Shown here piece after piece: positions 1 through 14,158 of a DNA stretch of 64,000 nt. The stretch is from Hybos culiciformis (Eukaryota; Arthropoda; Insecta; Diptera; Hybotidae), in contig OZ023273.1 of NCBI GenBank assembly GCA_964007475.1, forward strand, positions 43,773,525-43,837,524. The letters are read 5' to 3'. A program made the translations under genes and the position numbers. Position 1 is the stretch's first letter; every line of letters starts with the position of its first letter. The notes beneath the pieces are model-generated. The model did not search any database. It saw only the letters and a program-made list of their open reading frames with translations, and had not been told where the DNA came from.

Positions 1-3000
1 ATTTAAAAAATGATTGTAGATAAAATTAATTTTTGTTTATTATTATTATTGTTTTTTTTTTATTTTTTATTTTCTTCATTTATGTATTCTGTTAATAAAT
101 GATTTCACAAATAGAGATAAAAAGTGGAAAATAATATATATATAAAATTGAATAATGTATATATTCTGTGTTAAGTGCTGGTACTTCATTCACTATATTT
201 ATATCTATCATCCTTCCACTGTATTTCCTTATACTTTCACTGAATACAGAATATTGAATTTTTTTTCTACCTTTTATGTATAAATCTCTTTTCAAATGCT
301 TATATACGGCGAAAATCTATAGACGAAATTATTCTATGCTATATAACATTTTAAGTAGAAGTATTTGGGAATGATACAGATATTTGATTGTATACTTAAA
401 TAGAGTCCTCAAGACTAACCAATTCATTATTTTTGTTAAGTTTGTTTGCTCTCAAAAATTTCAGGCTTAACATTTTTTGTTTTACCTTAAAAATAATATA
501 AAAGGCTTTTTATTTTAGTGTAATGAACTTAATAATTTTTTTTTTTATTAAAATATAAAACAAAATTTATACAATTCTTATTAATTTCTTTTTATATTAT
601 ACTACTGACAATATCCACGCGCTCAATAATTCCTATACAAAGCTATTAGAGTTAAAAATTTATTAATTTTTTTCATTACATTGACATGTAAACTGTTGAC
701 ATGGTTAAATAGTTGCAGATCATGCTTTTACAATAATTCATTCTACACTACACACAGTTATTTTTAATAGCTTATAAATTTTTTTTTAATTTATCTCGAT
801 TGTGTTTATAATGTTTATATAATAAAATTTATTCATTACATGAGATCACTATAATATTATAATTATATATATTACGAAATAATATTAAGTTGACTACTTG
901 CAATATTGTCAAAATCTAAGAATATTACATAGATAGATTTAAAAATATGCATATACAACATATTAAAATGAAAAATTTATTTATTTTAAAATTGTTATAC
1001 AACAAGATTAAAGTTTAAATATAGTTGATTATAATATCTTGATTTTTAGATAATGTTAACATTTTCAAATATTGTAAATTAGAATTTTATAGTTAACTAT
1101 AGATATATATAAATCCTTTATTGAATGAAAAATTTAGAAATTCTTTTAACACAGAATTTATGCTAATTTTGTTGAAAATATTTATAATTATTTTTTGCGA
1201 AATCCGTTTGTCAATTTTTTGAAGTATTTAATCTGTATATTTTAATTAAAAAAAATATATACATATATTTTATTACCCCAAATAAATTTATGTTACAAGG
1301 AAAAAGTATTTTTTATATAGAAATGTAAAATCTATCTGAAATCAAATTTTATAATGTAGAAATTAATTAATTAAAATGTAAATAATCGTATACTTATATT
1401 TACAAAAATTATGAATAAATATTTAGTTATAAATAAATATGTCAAAATATTCTGACAAAAGATACTTCCAACAACTAAAAATATGTAACTATGTTCAAAA
1501 AGAACATATAATGAAACTATAATTTGTCCTTAAGGATACACATTTACTTACATATTTATTTATGTACATACATTCAAAGATATTAGTTTTGTATGAAGCG
1601 TGTGCTATATTATATACACTCATGTATATATAAATATATATATAGTGTTAATAATAAAATTTTTCACCCCATTTAATAACACTCTTTCATAACTTTCTTA
1701 TGAATGAACTACAATAAATTTCTTACTTACTGAATTGAAAACTTTTGAATAAAAATATGCACGCGACAATATTATGTTGAATTTTTTTGCTATATGTATT
1801 TATGTATGACTAAATGTACATATATATAATAAACAATTATTGAATGAATTTTTTTTTTATTTTTTTTTATTTTCGTTCTTCTGTTATTGTGTTTGTTAAT
1901 GAAATTACAATAGTACACTATATAAGCGTAAATTGCTGTTTTGAATTGGCTATTAAATTTATTCAAAAATATCAAAATAAAAATTTACATATATTTATGT
2001 ACATTGTATCCATATCTTTAACAATGAACAATGAGAAAAATAATATTATATATTAACTTAATTCGAAGAAAATTTATTTACCGTAGTTTAAAATAGATAT
2101 GTGAATGAAAAAATATGACAGCAAATATTTTGATTTTATTTTTTTCTTACAACGGCAATCAGAAAATATTATTAAATTAAATTTTATAAAGCTAGAACGA
2201 TAATTTAAGCATAAATGATTACTGAGAAAACCATGCTAAATGACGTTATGTCCGTATCATATAACAATGTGTCTGGAATTTTCGAAAATAAATAAATTTT
2301 TGAAAAGAAATAAATTTTTGAATCGTTTTTAGTAATTTTTTTTTATATTGTATTATAGTCAATACATTATAATATGTTTATTTGTAGAAAAGCATCAAAA
2401 TCTGTAAATACAGTTTAAAAAATATCGTTGAGAAGAACATTTGGACATCAATGAATTTTCAGATTCGAAAAGCAATGTGTAACCATAGGTCTCACTTACA
2501 GTGCATTGAAAATTTTACATACAAGAGTAGAAAAGAATTGACATATCGTAACTACAGTAAGATTAACATGTAACAATGTATATCTAAATTTGATTTAAGA
2601 AAGCTTAATTTATATAATTTTTAAAAATTAGTTGACAGGGCAAAAATTTAATTTATAAAGCCAGTTTTTGTAGATTACTAAATAGTTTTACAGAAATTTA
2701 AGTTTTGCACAGCTAAAGCGGATTCAACTCCGTATTAACGAAGACATAAGGAGGTCGCTATAATTTGATCAACTTATTTCTGCAAGGTAACGATTTTTTA
2801 ATGGACATAACGCACTGTCTGCTGTTACATAAGTAATATTATTTCCATGATTATATACAAATATTTAATAAATATTGTAACTTTTTTTTCATTAGAAAAA
2901 TGGTTAATTTCACGCAAATAATTTGTATGCATTGACATTTCTAAATATCTTAACGCATTTTTATTAAACATTATTTTCTTGTAATTTTTTTTTGTTTAAA

Positions 3001-3905
3001 TACATTTCTTCCATTGAAAATACCTATAAAAATAATAATTTGTTCAATTATAAATTTTAATTTTATTATTATCTTTTTTTTTTTGTATAATATAAGTTTT
3101 TCTTATGATGTCCGCAATTTTAAAATATTTCTAATGAATTGTAATATTGTGTATATTGTATATATAGTATCGTTATACATAAATTAGCAATATAAACATT
3201 TTTTCACAAGAAAAATTATTCTCTTATGTACCCTAGGTGCCAAAGAAAATATTTATCTGCGCCTTTATATTTTTCTAAGAAAAATAGATTAAGTATCAAC
3301 ATTGTCAGGTGTTAATTACACGCTCAGCAGGTAAAAAAAAACTCGAACTATAAAATGACAACTAGATTAGCTTTTATTCTCTATTAATGTACATACTTTA
3401 TTTCTACTGTACATATAAAATAATAAATAAATGTAAGTGTTTTATTTATAATTTTTAATGGTTTTTCGTTTATAAAAGAGACTTTTTTGGTTTTTTTTTT
3501 ATTATTTTAAAGTTTTAAACAGTGAACTCATTAATAGTCTAATGAAAATTACAATATAGGGTTATAATGTTGAAATAATGTTGAACAAGATATGATTAAA
3601 ATTTATTCAATTAATAGCAATTATAGAAGGGATTCAATTTCCAAGGCTCTGTGATTAAGTTTAATTTCATCAATTAATCCTAAGGCTTGATTAATTGTTT
3701 ATTATAGCAACCTGACAAAAATTTCTAATATCTTAACATTTCTATTTATTTTCATTTTAATAATTCTGTTCTGAGTAATTTAATTAAGTATAACCTGTAA
3801 TAAATATAATTTGATTGACGCAATTTTATAGAAATTTTTCTTCGAAATTCGTTAATTTATTTGATACCTCTGTTTAATGATAAAGTATTGGAATATCTCT
3901 CTCTA
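1..3905. other. Gene-free A+T-rich spacer
   Basis: No gene, RNA or mobile element is recognised on either strand. The sequence is runs of A or T, short TA repeats and scattered stop codons in all frames. The few open frames are short, low-complexity and without recognisable motifs. Confidence 0.6.
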
Positions 3906-4630
3906 GTACAGTCATTTGGTTCGAAAATAGTGGTAACCTGGAAAGTTTTCCGGGAGTTTTGAAAATTCGTAATTTTATAGATTTTGATGTGCTCTTTCCG
4001 AATTTCGACTTTGCGACCTCGTATTTTATCCGCTCGCGCCGCCATATTGGAAAAATGGCGCCTAAAATTAGTTTTTTGGCAATATCTCCTTTCCGACTGA
4101 TTTATGTATACTGATTTATGTATACAATTATGTACAATGAAACTAGAGACAATTATCTACTATTTATGCATCAACCTTTTTTTTTCACAAAGTCAATAGT
4201 AAAATATATATATTATATGTAGATGTTATATATCTAATATCTATATATACTAGTATCAAAAATAATAATAATAATAATAATATGTAATAATAATGAATAT
4301 TTAGTAATGGCCAAAACGCGTGTTGGAGTAAACTTTTCGGCGCTCGTACGCCTAAACTATTGACTTTATGAAAAAAAGGTTCATACATAAATTGTAGGTA
4401 ATTGTCTATAATTTCGTTATATATAACTGTTTTTATAGTAAAATCAGTCAGAAAGGAGATATTGCCAAAAAAAATTCTTTTGGGCACCATTTTTCCAATA
4501 TGGCGGCGCGAGCGGATAAAATACGAGGTCGCAAAGTCGAAATTCGGAAAGAGAACATCAAAATCTATGAAATTATCAATTTTCAAAACTCCCGGAAAAC
4601 TTTCCAGGTAAAACTACCAAATGACTGTAC
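3906..4630. mobile_element. Inverted-repeat DNA element with TA target duplication
   Basis: The ends are GTACAGTCATTTGGT and its inverted copy, each directly flanked by TA (3904-3905 and 4631-4632). The arms are very long: 3906 to about 4200 is repeated in inverted order from about 4355 to 4630, leaving a loop of roughly 150 bp with an ATA/TAA microsatellite (about 4260-4285). TA duplication is typical of Tc1/mariner-superfamily transposons. No transposase is present, so this is a non-autonomous foldback-type MITE. Open frames read through the arms are by-products of the repeat. Confidence 0.8.
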
Positions 4631-4632
4631 TA

Positions 4633-7600
4633 CTCTGTTAGAAATTATTTTATAATTCTATAAAAAAAATACTTACATATTATATAATACATACTTTTGG
4701 GTTTACATAAATTTATTTATATTTTGAATACTTATTTTCTATAGTTATGATGAGTACAACATTTGCGGACAATTTATTAACAAGAAGTGTGACTGTGTAA
4801 TGTAATGCAACAAACATAAATATGCATTTTATAGCTAAATCATTAACATGAAGTATAAGATTAAAAAATTATTAAAAATTACATTCTAAAACCTATAAAA
4901 CAGTAGATCATGTGAACCTGCTGTCTTATTTTTTTTTGCTTCTTCTAAAATCGTGCGATAAATTTATTTCTAATATTATTTTTATTAATCAAATTATTAT
5001 GAAAATATTTTATATAAAATACCTACGTCAGAAGCGTGATCTATCCACACTTTTTCGAAGAATTATTTTATTTAGTTCTCATGAAAGCATTATAAAATGA
5101 CTTATATGTTTGTACTTATTTACATATATACATACCTGGATTATATAAATATTATGATTAGTTTTCTATTTTTGCCACGAAGGTCAATCAAGGTAGGAAA
5201 GAAAGATAAATGCAAATACACGACAGAAATACATAATATTTCATTATTTAGCGTTAAGGTTATAAGATGTTTATATTTATATTTAAATATCTGATAATTT
5301 TTTGACCAGAAAACTTGTTAAGTAAGCTTTATCTGATTTCTCAAGAAAAAAGAATGGAGTTATTATAAATGTTAATATGAATTTTCTGTTCCCTAAAATC
5401 CTGAAGACTGCCCGGAAATTGAAATTTAATTCAAAATTTTCAAAACTTCTTCATACATTTAAGTTAGAGTGTACATCTTTGTGCCATATTGCGATGTTAT
5501 CTTTGTCAAGCAATAATAATACATACTAATAAAATACTAAATTTGCGAACGCAATGTGGTTCGATTAGGTACAAATTTTAAAAATAAAAATTATTTTGAA
5601 ACTTAAAACCACTAAATGTCCTTGAAATTCTTTAAAAGAAGAGCTTTCGGTTTAAAAAATCATAAAATAATATAATATTGAAATTTTTATAATATTTTCA
5701 TAAAAAAAAAAAAAATTATTTATCTTTTTCAATAATTTCTGTTTATTTCACAATTCTCAAGTGAATTAAAATTCTTAGAGCTATTAAGTTCCAATGAAAA
5801 CCCACATCATCATTAAGATCATGTACAAAAAAAAAGAGGGTTAAATAACTCTTTCATTTTATATTGAAATATAAATATTCATTATTAAAAAAAGGCATAA
5901 AATTATGCTGAAAAATCGTGAAAGTGTTAAAAAAGAGCAATGAAGCAAAAAATACTTAATAAAATCAAATCGGAAGCCATTCTCAATACATATGTACATA
6001 TAAAAAAAAAAATTACCATTTGATCGGTTTTTATTCTCTGGTCTACCTATAACTATATGTGGGAAAAAGTTCCCATGCTTTGTTCCGTTGAGTGCATTTC
6101 ATTTTCATTATTAAAACCTTTTTTAATGTTTATATTTTCAATTTACCTAGAATGGGTTGAAATTAAAAAAAAAAAAAATTTTACATTGTCGTTATTTCTG
6201 TTTAATGGAAATGTATTAAAATTAAATACCCATTTTTGAAATGAGCCTTTTAAAGAAAATAAATTTTCTTTAAAAAGTTTTTTCAAGTTCAATATTTTCT
6301 TAAAATGCATTATTTTTTCATATTCTCAATATATTCACTTCCTTTGAAACCTATATAGGTACCAAAGAACTATTATTATCTGGAAAATATAAAATAAATG
6401 TATTTTTCATTTTTTCTATTACGTATAAATCAAATAAGTCTGAGAAATAAAAAATAATGCTATATGTACTATTAAAATTTAAAATTTATCATTATATATA
6501 TTTTCCTTATACTTTAAGTATTAAAACAGAGCTTGGGATTTAACAATTTTAACTATATATCACAAATTAACAAATTTAATTTATTTATACAAAGTCCATT
6601 CTACAGTAATTTAATCCATAACTATTTGTTCTAAACGATACTTAAAAACTTTGTTTTCTTGTTAATTCAAGGAAAAAATTCCCATGCATATCTTTCCCTT
6701 GGCAATGCGTGTATAGTCAAATAAAAAAAAATTAAAATCTCAAACCAAAAGATGATTTGACGGTATTTCATTTTAATTCAACCACATGATATAGAATCGT
6801 TATTGGTTCATGCGGTTGTTAAATATAAAATAATAGCCACGGGTTTCTTTTCAATGCATTTTTTAATTTAACCATATATATATATGAATGCATGTTAGGT
6901 ATAATAATATTCGCTCTCGAGAACAGATACATATTTTCCCAAAAGTTTTGCAAACAATTTTATTGATGTCTTTTAAATGGAAAATATTCTATATAAGGGC
7001 TTTGAATATTATTATTTTGCTTGCACAATGGCATAATAAATATGGGTTATATGGTAAGAAGCTGCTTTTTTTTTCTTCTCTTTTCGTATGAAAAAAAATT
7101 CAATTTGTCCTTATAAAATAATTATTGAGAATTAAACTGAATATTCCTATCAAATTTTAGAATATTATTTTTTAGGTTCAGTTTTATTCCGATTAATGTG
7201 GGCTCGTGTGCTGAGAAATGTTTGGTAGAGTTACCCATAAGTATTTTCGTAGAATTTATGAAGATTTTCTTCCGCACAATTTATAAGTTCTGTAATCATA
7301 GTACTTTCTTGTTAAAAATTTCGAAGACAGCAGACGTATTTACTTCATATTCTTTCATTTGAAGAATTTTTAGAGAGCTAAGTGGCGTAATAACCTTATG
7401 CGAAGGTTCAAGCACACTCGAAGGAGGATCACAGCTTTCGGTTTAGCAATAATGATTGAGATGAAGGACGGACAATCGTAACAGAATCATATTAAAATTA
7501 ACACTACATTTTCAGAAATAATTTTTTGCAATTTAACCTATGGCTCCGGCAGCAAAAGCATTTTCGCGAATACCTGCGCGGCTACAGGGATTAAAACTTT

Positions 7601-9632
7601 CTTTTTCGCCACTTAATATTATGTCATTTTCGAAACAACATAAAATATTTGTATATGATACACATAGGTATTTCGTTTTTTCGTATACATTATAGTCAAA
7701 GAAGACATTACCGTGGGGCCCCTAAAACTAATATAAAGATAATTTCTAATTTCAAATTTTCACATAAATGAATGTTGTTCTCTAGACTTGAAGGCCCAGT
7801 TTGTTAGAATGATTTTTAAAAATAATTAATATCCTTTCTTTTCGGTACTTCAATATAAATATCTTTCTTTTCATCTTTAATTTCAAAATAAACCATCATT
7901 CATGAAAGTAACATGATGGTATAGTGATAAAAAAGGTTCATTTATCATGAAAACATACGAAATTTATTTTTTTAGAATTTTTTCAAAACTTTATAATCGC
8001 ATAAAATCCTTAAAAAAAAAAAAAAAATATGCATAACTTTATATTTCTGTATAATATGCTTTGTTTTCAAAGATTTTTATGTTATATGAAATTATATTTA
8101 TGACGACGTTAAACTGCACGCCATACCACCAAGAATTTATTTTTATTTTATTTAATTTTTTTTTTTCATTTTTTTTTTTTGCAGGATTTTATTTACGTCT
8201 GAACTAAAACTTGATAGAATGTTGGATACTTAAAAGATTAATTAAAATATTTTTCTTGAATAGTTTTTATATGTGGAATAAATTTAACATAAAAGAAACG
8301 TGCTTCCTATAATGGTCATTGAGTAATATAAAATTATTTATTGAGCACTGTTAAAAATTAAAGAAATAAGTTAAAGAAAATTGGTTTTTTTTTTATGAAA
8401 ATTGGCTAAATTTAATTATATTCTGATGCTTTAAGGATCCAACTGCATTAATATGTATACTCAAATACCCGGTTTTTCACAATTAATTAATTATTAAAAT
8501 TCTCAAATATGATCATTTCATAAGCATACTAAACTTCGTAGTTTATTCAACCAATATACAGTAATATAATCCTCTTATCTGTATTTCGTAGAAATTTTCA
8601 TCGATTTAAGTAATTATGAATTATAATAATTATGATTTCAATATATGTACATACATTACTTTGTAAAATTTACAACTTTTTTTAATTCCTTTTTTTTATG
8701 GAAATTCATTCATAAATTTCTTTAACTGGATACAATTGTTATCAATCGAAAATATCAAATAAAATCCAAAATCTCTTCAAAATTCGGCAAACATAAAAAG
8801 TTAATGAAAAATATATATAAATATTGAGAAAATGTATTTTCATTTGAATATTACATACAATTTATAATTTAAGCTAATCGTTTTTACACAATTACAACAA
8901 TTAGGCACTGATTGGGACAATATTAATTTGCTTTTATACTTTAATAATACCTGTATAATAAAATATATCAATTCATTAGGCTTCGTAATCATTAAAACTT
9001 CTTAATTATTGAATTAATTTTTATAAGAAGATTGTTTACACTTTTTATTCTAGCGGCATTTTAGCATTTTAAAATTATACTTATATGAAAAAAAATTTTG
9101 AAAGTTGTTACAAAATATATTTCAGATAAATTAAACTGTAAATTTTCAGTGGAAATTATTTATTTAAAAAATTATCATATTTTCACCTATGAAATGTAGG
9201 CTGAATAAAAATTGTTGTAATTTATATATCTGAAGAGAATTCTGACTTTTATATTTCTTATTTAACTCTGATAAAATCGTTTCCAGATTTTAGTTGATTA
9301 GCCACAAGTTGGAAAACAATTTTATTTATAAATTTCTTTAATTCAATAAAAAATGTAATGTATAAGTAGTCTGTTTCTATTCTTCGGTAATTATTTAATT
9401 ATCTAGTCTTCGTGGACTTTATTTATGAAAAAGGCGACTCATTATTCAGATAACAATTATGTACTTTACATTCGCTACATTTCTTAATATTGCATTACTA
9501 TCTGCGATTCGAGTATTTCCTAAAAACTTCTTTCAGGTATCTAAGATAACATCAGTTTTTAGAGTTACAATTTCATCCAACATGTTTTTTCAATAATAAA
9601 TGTGATCCTTTTAATTTGTTTAGAACGATATA
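4633..9632. other. Spacer with one G+C-richer patch
   Basis: Mostly A+T-rich DNA with no recognised gene. A patch at about 7370-7700 stands out by composition and is listed separately. A single Su(H)-like site, TGTGGGAA, lies at 6058-6065 without a partner. Confidence 0.5.
7540..7695 (+). other. Short ORF in a G+C-richer patch, uncertain
   Basis: An ATG-initiated frame of 51 codons begins MAPAAKAFSRIPARLQG and ends in TAG. Its first part (about 7540-7610) is clearly richer in G+C and CG dinucleotides than the surrounding DNA. The minus strand is also open in more than one frame here, so the open frame may only reflect local composition. I do not recognise the peptide. The basic, Ala/Ser-rich N terminus would suit a mitochondrial presequence, but that is speculation. 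A conserved non-coding element or old insertion fits equally well. Confidence 0.15.
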
Positions 9633-9640
9633 ATTTTTTG

Positions 9641-10537
9641 GGGGTCCCGAAATAATTTATACGGAGATAATTTATACGAAAAAACGACATTATTCCTACC
9701 ATACAAATGAATTATGTCGCTTTCAGGCACGTCATAATTTATAAATGAATAAAGTCGTTTTTTTTTCGTATAAATAATGTCGCTTTTAAAACGACATTAT
9801 TTATCATATGAATAAAGTCGTTTTTTTTTCGTATAAATAATGTCGCTTCTAAACGACATTATTTCTACATGAATAAAGTCGTTTTTTGATCGTATGAATA
9901 ATGTCATTTTTAAAACGACACTATTTATCGTATGTGAGTAAAAACGAATGTTGGGCGTACAAAATGTAGGTGAACTGACATAACTGCGAATATTGTGTTC
10001 TAAGCAAAAGGGGAAGGGGGGGCAGCAGGGCGGCGGGCGGGAGGGCGGGAGGGCGGTTGGTCAGTGGGATTTGCGGCCCCCCCTTCCTCTTTTGCATAGA
10101 ACACAAAATTTTATCGGAGATATTGTGAGGTACACACGGGAAGGGGGGGCAGCAGGGCGGCGGGCGGGCGGTTGGTCAGTGGGATTTGCGGCGCCGCAAA
10201 TCCCACTGACCAACCGCCCGCCCGCCGCCCTGCTGCCCCCCCTTCCCGTGTGTCTACCTCACAAATATTTTATCTTTTTTACTCACATACGATAAATAGT
10301 GTCGTTTTAAAAACGACATTATTCATACGATAAAAAAACGATATTGTTCATACGATAAATAATGTCGTTTTAAAAGCGACATTATTTATACAAAAAAAAC
10401 ACAACATTATTTATCGTATGAATAATGTCGTTTTTTTTTTGTATAAATAATGTCGCTTTCAAACGACATTATTTATCGTATGAACAATGTCGTTTTTCTC
10501 GTATAAATTATGTCCGTATAAATTATTTCGGAGTGCC
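9641..10537. mobile_element. Foldback transposable element with 8-bp target duplication
   Basis: The element is flanked by identical 8-bp direct repeats ATTTTTTG (9633-9640 and 10538-10545). Its ends are inverted repeats sharing CCGAAATAATTTATACGG. The arms consist of repeated, partly palindromic units containing AAACGACATTATTTATCGTA and AATAAAGTCGTTTTT. The centre holds two copies of a very G+C-rich module (about 10008-10090 and 10138-10245), the second in a perfect palindrome. An 8-bp duplication and nested inverted repeats fit a hAT- or Foldback-like family. No transposase is visible, and the open frames across it are composition artefacts. Confidence 0.85.
10132..10253. repeat. Perfect 122-bp G+C-rich palindrome
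   Basis: Two 61-bp arms (10132-10192 and 10193-10253) are exact reverse complements with no spacer; the centre reads GCGGC|GCCGC. The first mismatch is at 10131/10254. The arms contain runs such as GGGGGGGC and GGGCGGCGGGCGGGCGG. This is the core of the foldback element and could extrude as a cruciform. Confidence 0.9.
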
Positions 10538-10545
10538 ATTTTTTG

Positions 10546-13500
10546 TTATCCTGCAATTTAAATTTAAATGTTTATCATGATTGCACCAAACATATACTAT
10601 TTTTTTTTTATTTTGAATTCACCAAACATAAATTATTTTACAAATTTAATAATTTTTATTTAAATTTATATTTAATTAAAGTATCTAAATTTAATAAAAA
10701 AAAAATCTCTTTTTAAAAAAAATTTTATTTATTTAATTTTAGTAGGTACCTATTATGTAAGCTCAACCATTAGTGAAATTCCTGTGAATGCATTATAAAA
10801 TTTTTATGACTGATGCGGTGAATTATTTTTTTTTTTCGCATTAAAACTATCTGTTAAAATGAATGGAAGCATAAAATAGATCTTTAAAAAAATTATATGA
10901 GTAAAATAATTTAATTACAGTGGAAAGCATAAGTTTCTAAAATAATTACAATGAAAAAATAGAAAAAATTTATTACCCAACATAATCAGGAATATACATA
11001 TAGAGATGGTATATACATATTTTATTGGAGGAATTATAAAATGTCCTTTTTATATTTTAATTTAACTAAAAATAAAATATCTTGTTTGACCATTATAAAT
11101 AATCATAACAAAAATATTTTGAAGGCAAATGAATTAAGTATTTTTTTATAACTATAACTAAAATTTAAAATTGTGGTATTACAATAAAGAAGTGTAGGTA
11201 CCGATGTAGACTCTTGTATTAAATTTCTTATGAAAATGAAAGTTTTTTATTGAGAATTTTTTTTTTTTTAAGTAGCTAGGTATATAGTACCTTTATATTA
11301 GAACGACTCGAAGAATAATATTTCTTTATTTAATTTTTATAACTTTAATATTTCGAAACATTATCAAGAAAAATCAAGGAAATACAAAATATTTTTTTAC
11401 TTCCCTTTTTTTTCTCAATTTTATATACTTCTGAGAAAATTGAAATCTGTTTCAAGAGCAATTATTTCAATGTTGTTATAATTGTTCATTTGAACTCTGC
11501 TATAATATCATTGAGAAATACTATATTGAGTATTTGAGAAAAATTATATTCAGATAAAAATTACTTTCTTTGGTCATCTATATAATTTTAGTTATAATTA
11601 TGATCTTAAAAGGCAGTAAAAATTTAAAATAGAAATTTTATATGAGTTGTTTTTGAAATTCAACATCAATAATTTAATAACATAGAGGTTATTAAAAAAT
11701 TTTTTGTTTTAAATATTTATATTTTTTTTGTTTACATGTACATAATAAAATTAATTTTCAATAGATTGAGTAATTCAGTAAAATGATTATAAAATAAAAA
11801 AAAACTTTTTTCCCTTTAATGAATAAAAATAAATTATAACAGCTGTTATATTTTTGAAGCAAATTTTTTTTTTTTTTTTCATTAACATTTAAATGATAAA
11901 TTCAAGAATTTACAATAATTGTGGGAAAAAAAATATTTTTTCTGAGACATGAATTCATTCATATTTTCATGCTACGGATCTTTTTTTTAGCAAATAACTT
12001 ATAAATCTATTACTTTTAAAATAAATTAAAAAAAAAACACTTTGCGAATCCCATTTCATTTGACTAAAAAAAAAGTCATAAACACTTAAAGTATATATAG
12101 GAGAAGGGCTTATAAACTGAAATGTGTATTAATAAAATTTTTAAATTATATAAATATATGTGACATGTATACAAAAATATTAGAATTAAAGCTTAAATTA
12201 TAATTGCATAACATAGATTTAAATTATTCTATAATATATAAAAATCATAAGAATTTAATTTGAAAACCATGTTATACCATCAAGCATATAATAATAAATT
12301 TTTATTACATAGTTTGAACTAATTTTAATTTTAAGTTGTTAAACATCCTGTCTCTCTTTTACGATTATTTTCTGTATAGATACATACGTATATTATAATT
12401 ACTTTAACTTATATTGATTAATCTAGCAAAAAAACTATGAAGTTTATCAATTTATTGAGCTATATTATGTATATGTATAACGTATGTTGTATTGTTGTAT
12501 AATATTATGCACAATTGTACACATTATATGCTCGAAATGCATTTTTAAATATATATAATACATGTAAATTATATTATGTATATACATAAATATTTGTTAC
12601 TATTTTTTGCACAATCATCAACGACACTGGACGTCAATGAGAGATGCGGTCAATTTGAAATAATAAGGCTATATAAATAAAAATATTCTGATGATTAAAA
12701 AAATCTGTATATGTGTATAGGAACATATACTTTATATGCATACATAAATGTACACTGTGCATTATAGATAAATTTCTAATCATCAAAATCTTCAAAGAGC
12801 TGCTTATATTAATGTTTTGTTTACATTTATTAAAATATTATGTATCTATGTTTATTTGTATATATGAATATATATACAATGTACAATATCTAATGAAAAT
12901 ATAAACAGCATTTATATTATTTGGCTAACATGAGGAAAAAAAAAATTTCTTTATATGCGAATAAAATTAAATCCTGACTGCTGGCTTAATTTTTTTTTGT
13001 TTCTCCAAAACTTATTATTCGCGCGCGATAATCTTGTGTTTTCAATACATTTTACAACAATTTGATATTCATTTTGAATAAACGTCTTTTTTTTTATTCA
13101 AACTATAAAAAAGTTTAAAATTTTATTTTATTTATTTTTTTTTTTTTTCTGATTCTTTTGAAAACTGAAAAAAAAACTTCCAATCTTCCACAATCTTCTC
13201 TTTTTGAACTGCTATTTTTTTTTTATTAATTTTTTTTTTCATATTCTTCGTATTATACTTTATACTTCATGTCTTATTATAATTTCTTAAAAGGAAAATT
13301 AGCAATTTAAATTGTCTGTGAAATAGTTTTCGTTTGCCCTCGGTTACCGGCTCGCTGCATGTTATGTTACACATAAAATTTAAATAAATTTTTCACATAA
13401 AATTAAAAGCTATCGATAGATATTCCTGAAGTCAAAAAGATAGAGATAAGTGCGTTTTCAGTCAATTGAGCTTTGAGACAATCTTTAAACCGAAAATTTT

Positions 13501-14125
13501 CCATATGAAAAAAAAGGACTTCTGAAATTTTCCAATTCAAGAACTTTAGAAAAATTTAAGCGTAAATAATTAGTATTATTTTGAGATATCTAATTCAAAA
13601 TGCAAAATTGCAGTTAGTATGTTTTTCACAGAAAACGGCCCATGAAATAAAATATAAAAATTAACATTTTATGTATGATAAAAATGGTAAAACGATATTA
13701 TGCAAATAAGTCCCTGCTTAACAAACATAACAAATATAATCTCGAATATTTTCCGTATAACTCAAGTCCTAAAATAAGGCTATATTTATCTGTCTTAAGC
13801 TTTCTTTGAAATGAGCAAAAAAATATTAACATTTAGTAACACAACACTCTTTCAATGAGCAAAACTTACTCAGAATACATTCTTTCAGTTAATTTTTCTA
13901 TTCACATCTTTCATTTAACAACATTAATTTCTAAATATTTTCTAATATATAAAATATATTTATCTATATTTTTATTTTATTTTTTTAAAACCAAATCCAA
14001 CAGCTAACTTTATTCTCAATATTCTATCGATGCAGAACTTTTAAAATACCAAATTATTTTTTTTATTTTTATTTTTAATTTATATATGTATCAAACAAAC
14101 AAAAAGGCATGTGGCTATATCAGAC
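10546..14125. other. Gene-free spacer upstream of m3
   Basis: A+T-rich DNA with no recognised coding region. It holds a lone TGTGGGAA Su(H)-like site (11920-11927), a TATA-like 26-bp sequence at 12667-12692 shared with 21 kb, and a short G+C-richer patch at about 13325-13365. The rest is low-complexity. Confidence 0.5.
12667..12692 (+). repeat. TATA-like 26-bp sequence, copy 1
   Basis: This 26-bp string contains TATATAAATA and matches 21021-21046 at 25 of 26 positions. The preceding 60 bp is G+C-richer than its surroundings, as in a promoter. No coding region follows, so it may be an unknown core promoter or a trace of an old repeat. Confidence 0.3.
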
Positions 14126-14158
14126 TGTGAGAAATCAACTCAGGAATACTTTCCCACG
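14126..14158. promoter_or_regulatory. Su(H) paired site (SPS) upstream of m3
   Basis: TGTGAGAA on the + strand (14126-14133) faces TTCCCACG (14151-14158, which is CGTGGGAA on the - strand) across exactly 17 bp. This head-to-head arrangement is the SPS of Notch-target E(spl)/Hes genes, where paired Su(H)/NICD/Mastermind complexes assemble. It lies about 0.7 kb upstream of the m3 start codon and about 0.4 kb upstream of the inferred transcription start. No RCAGSTG proneural site was seen beside it, only a CATGTG E-box about 15 bp away. Confidence 0.85.

Noticed and set aside
4185..4586. A 133-codon minus-strand frame
   Set aside because: It lies within the inverted-repeat element 3906-4630 and its translation repeats in the other arm; it is an artefact of the arms.
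9993..10295. A 100-codon plus-strand frame rich in Gly, Pro and Arg
   Set aside because: It is translation of the G+C-rich palindrome in the foldback element.
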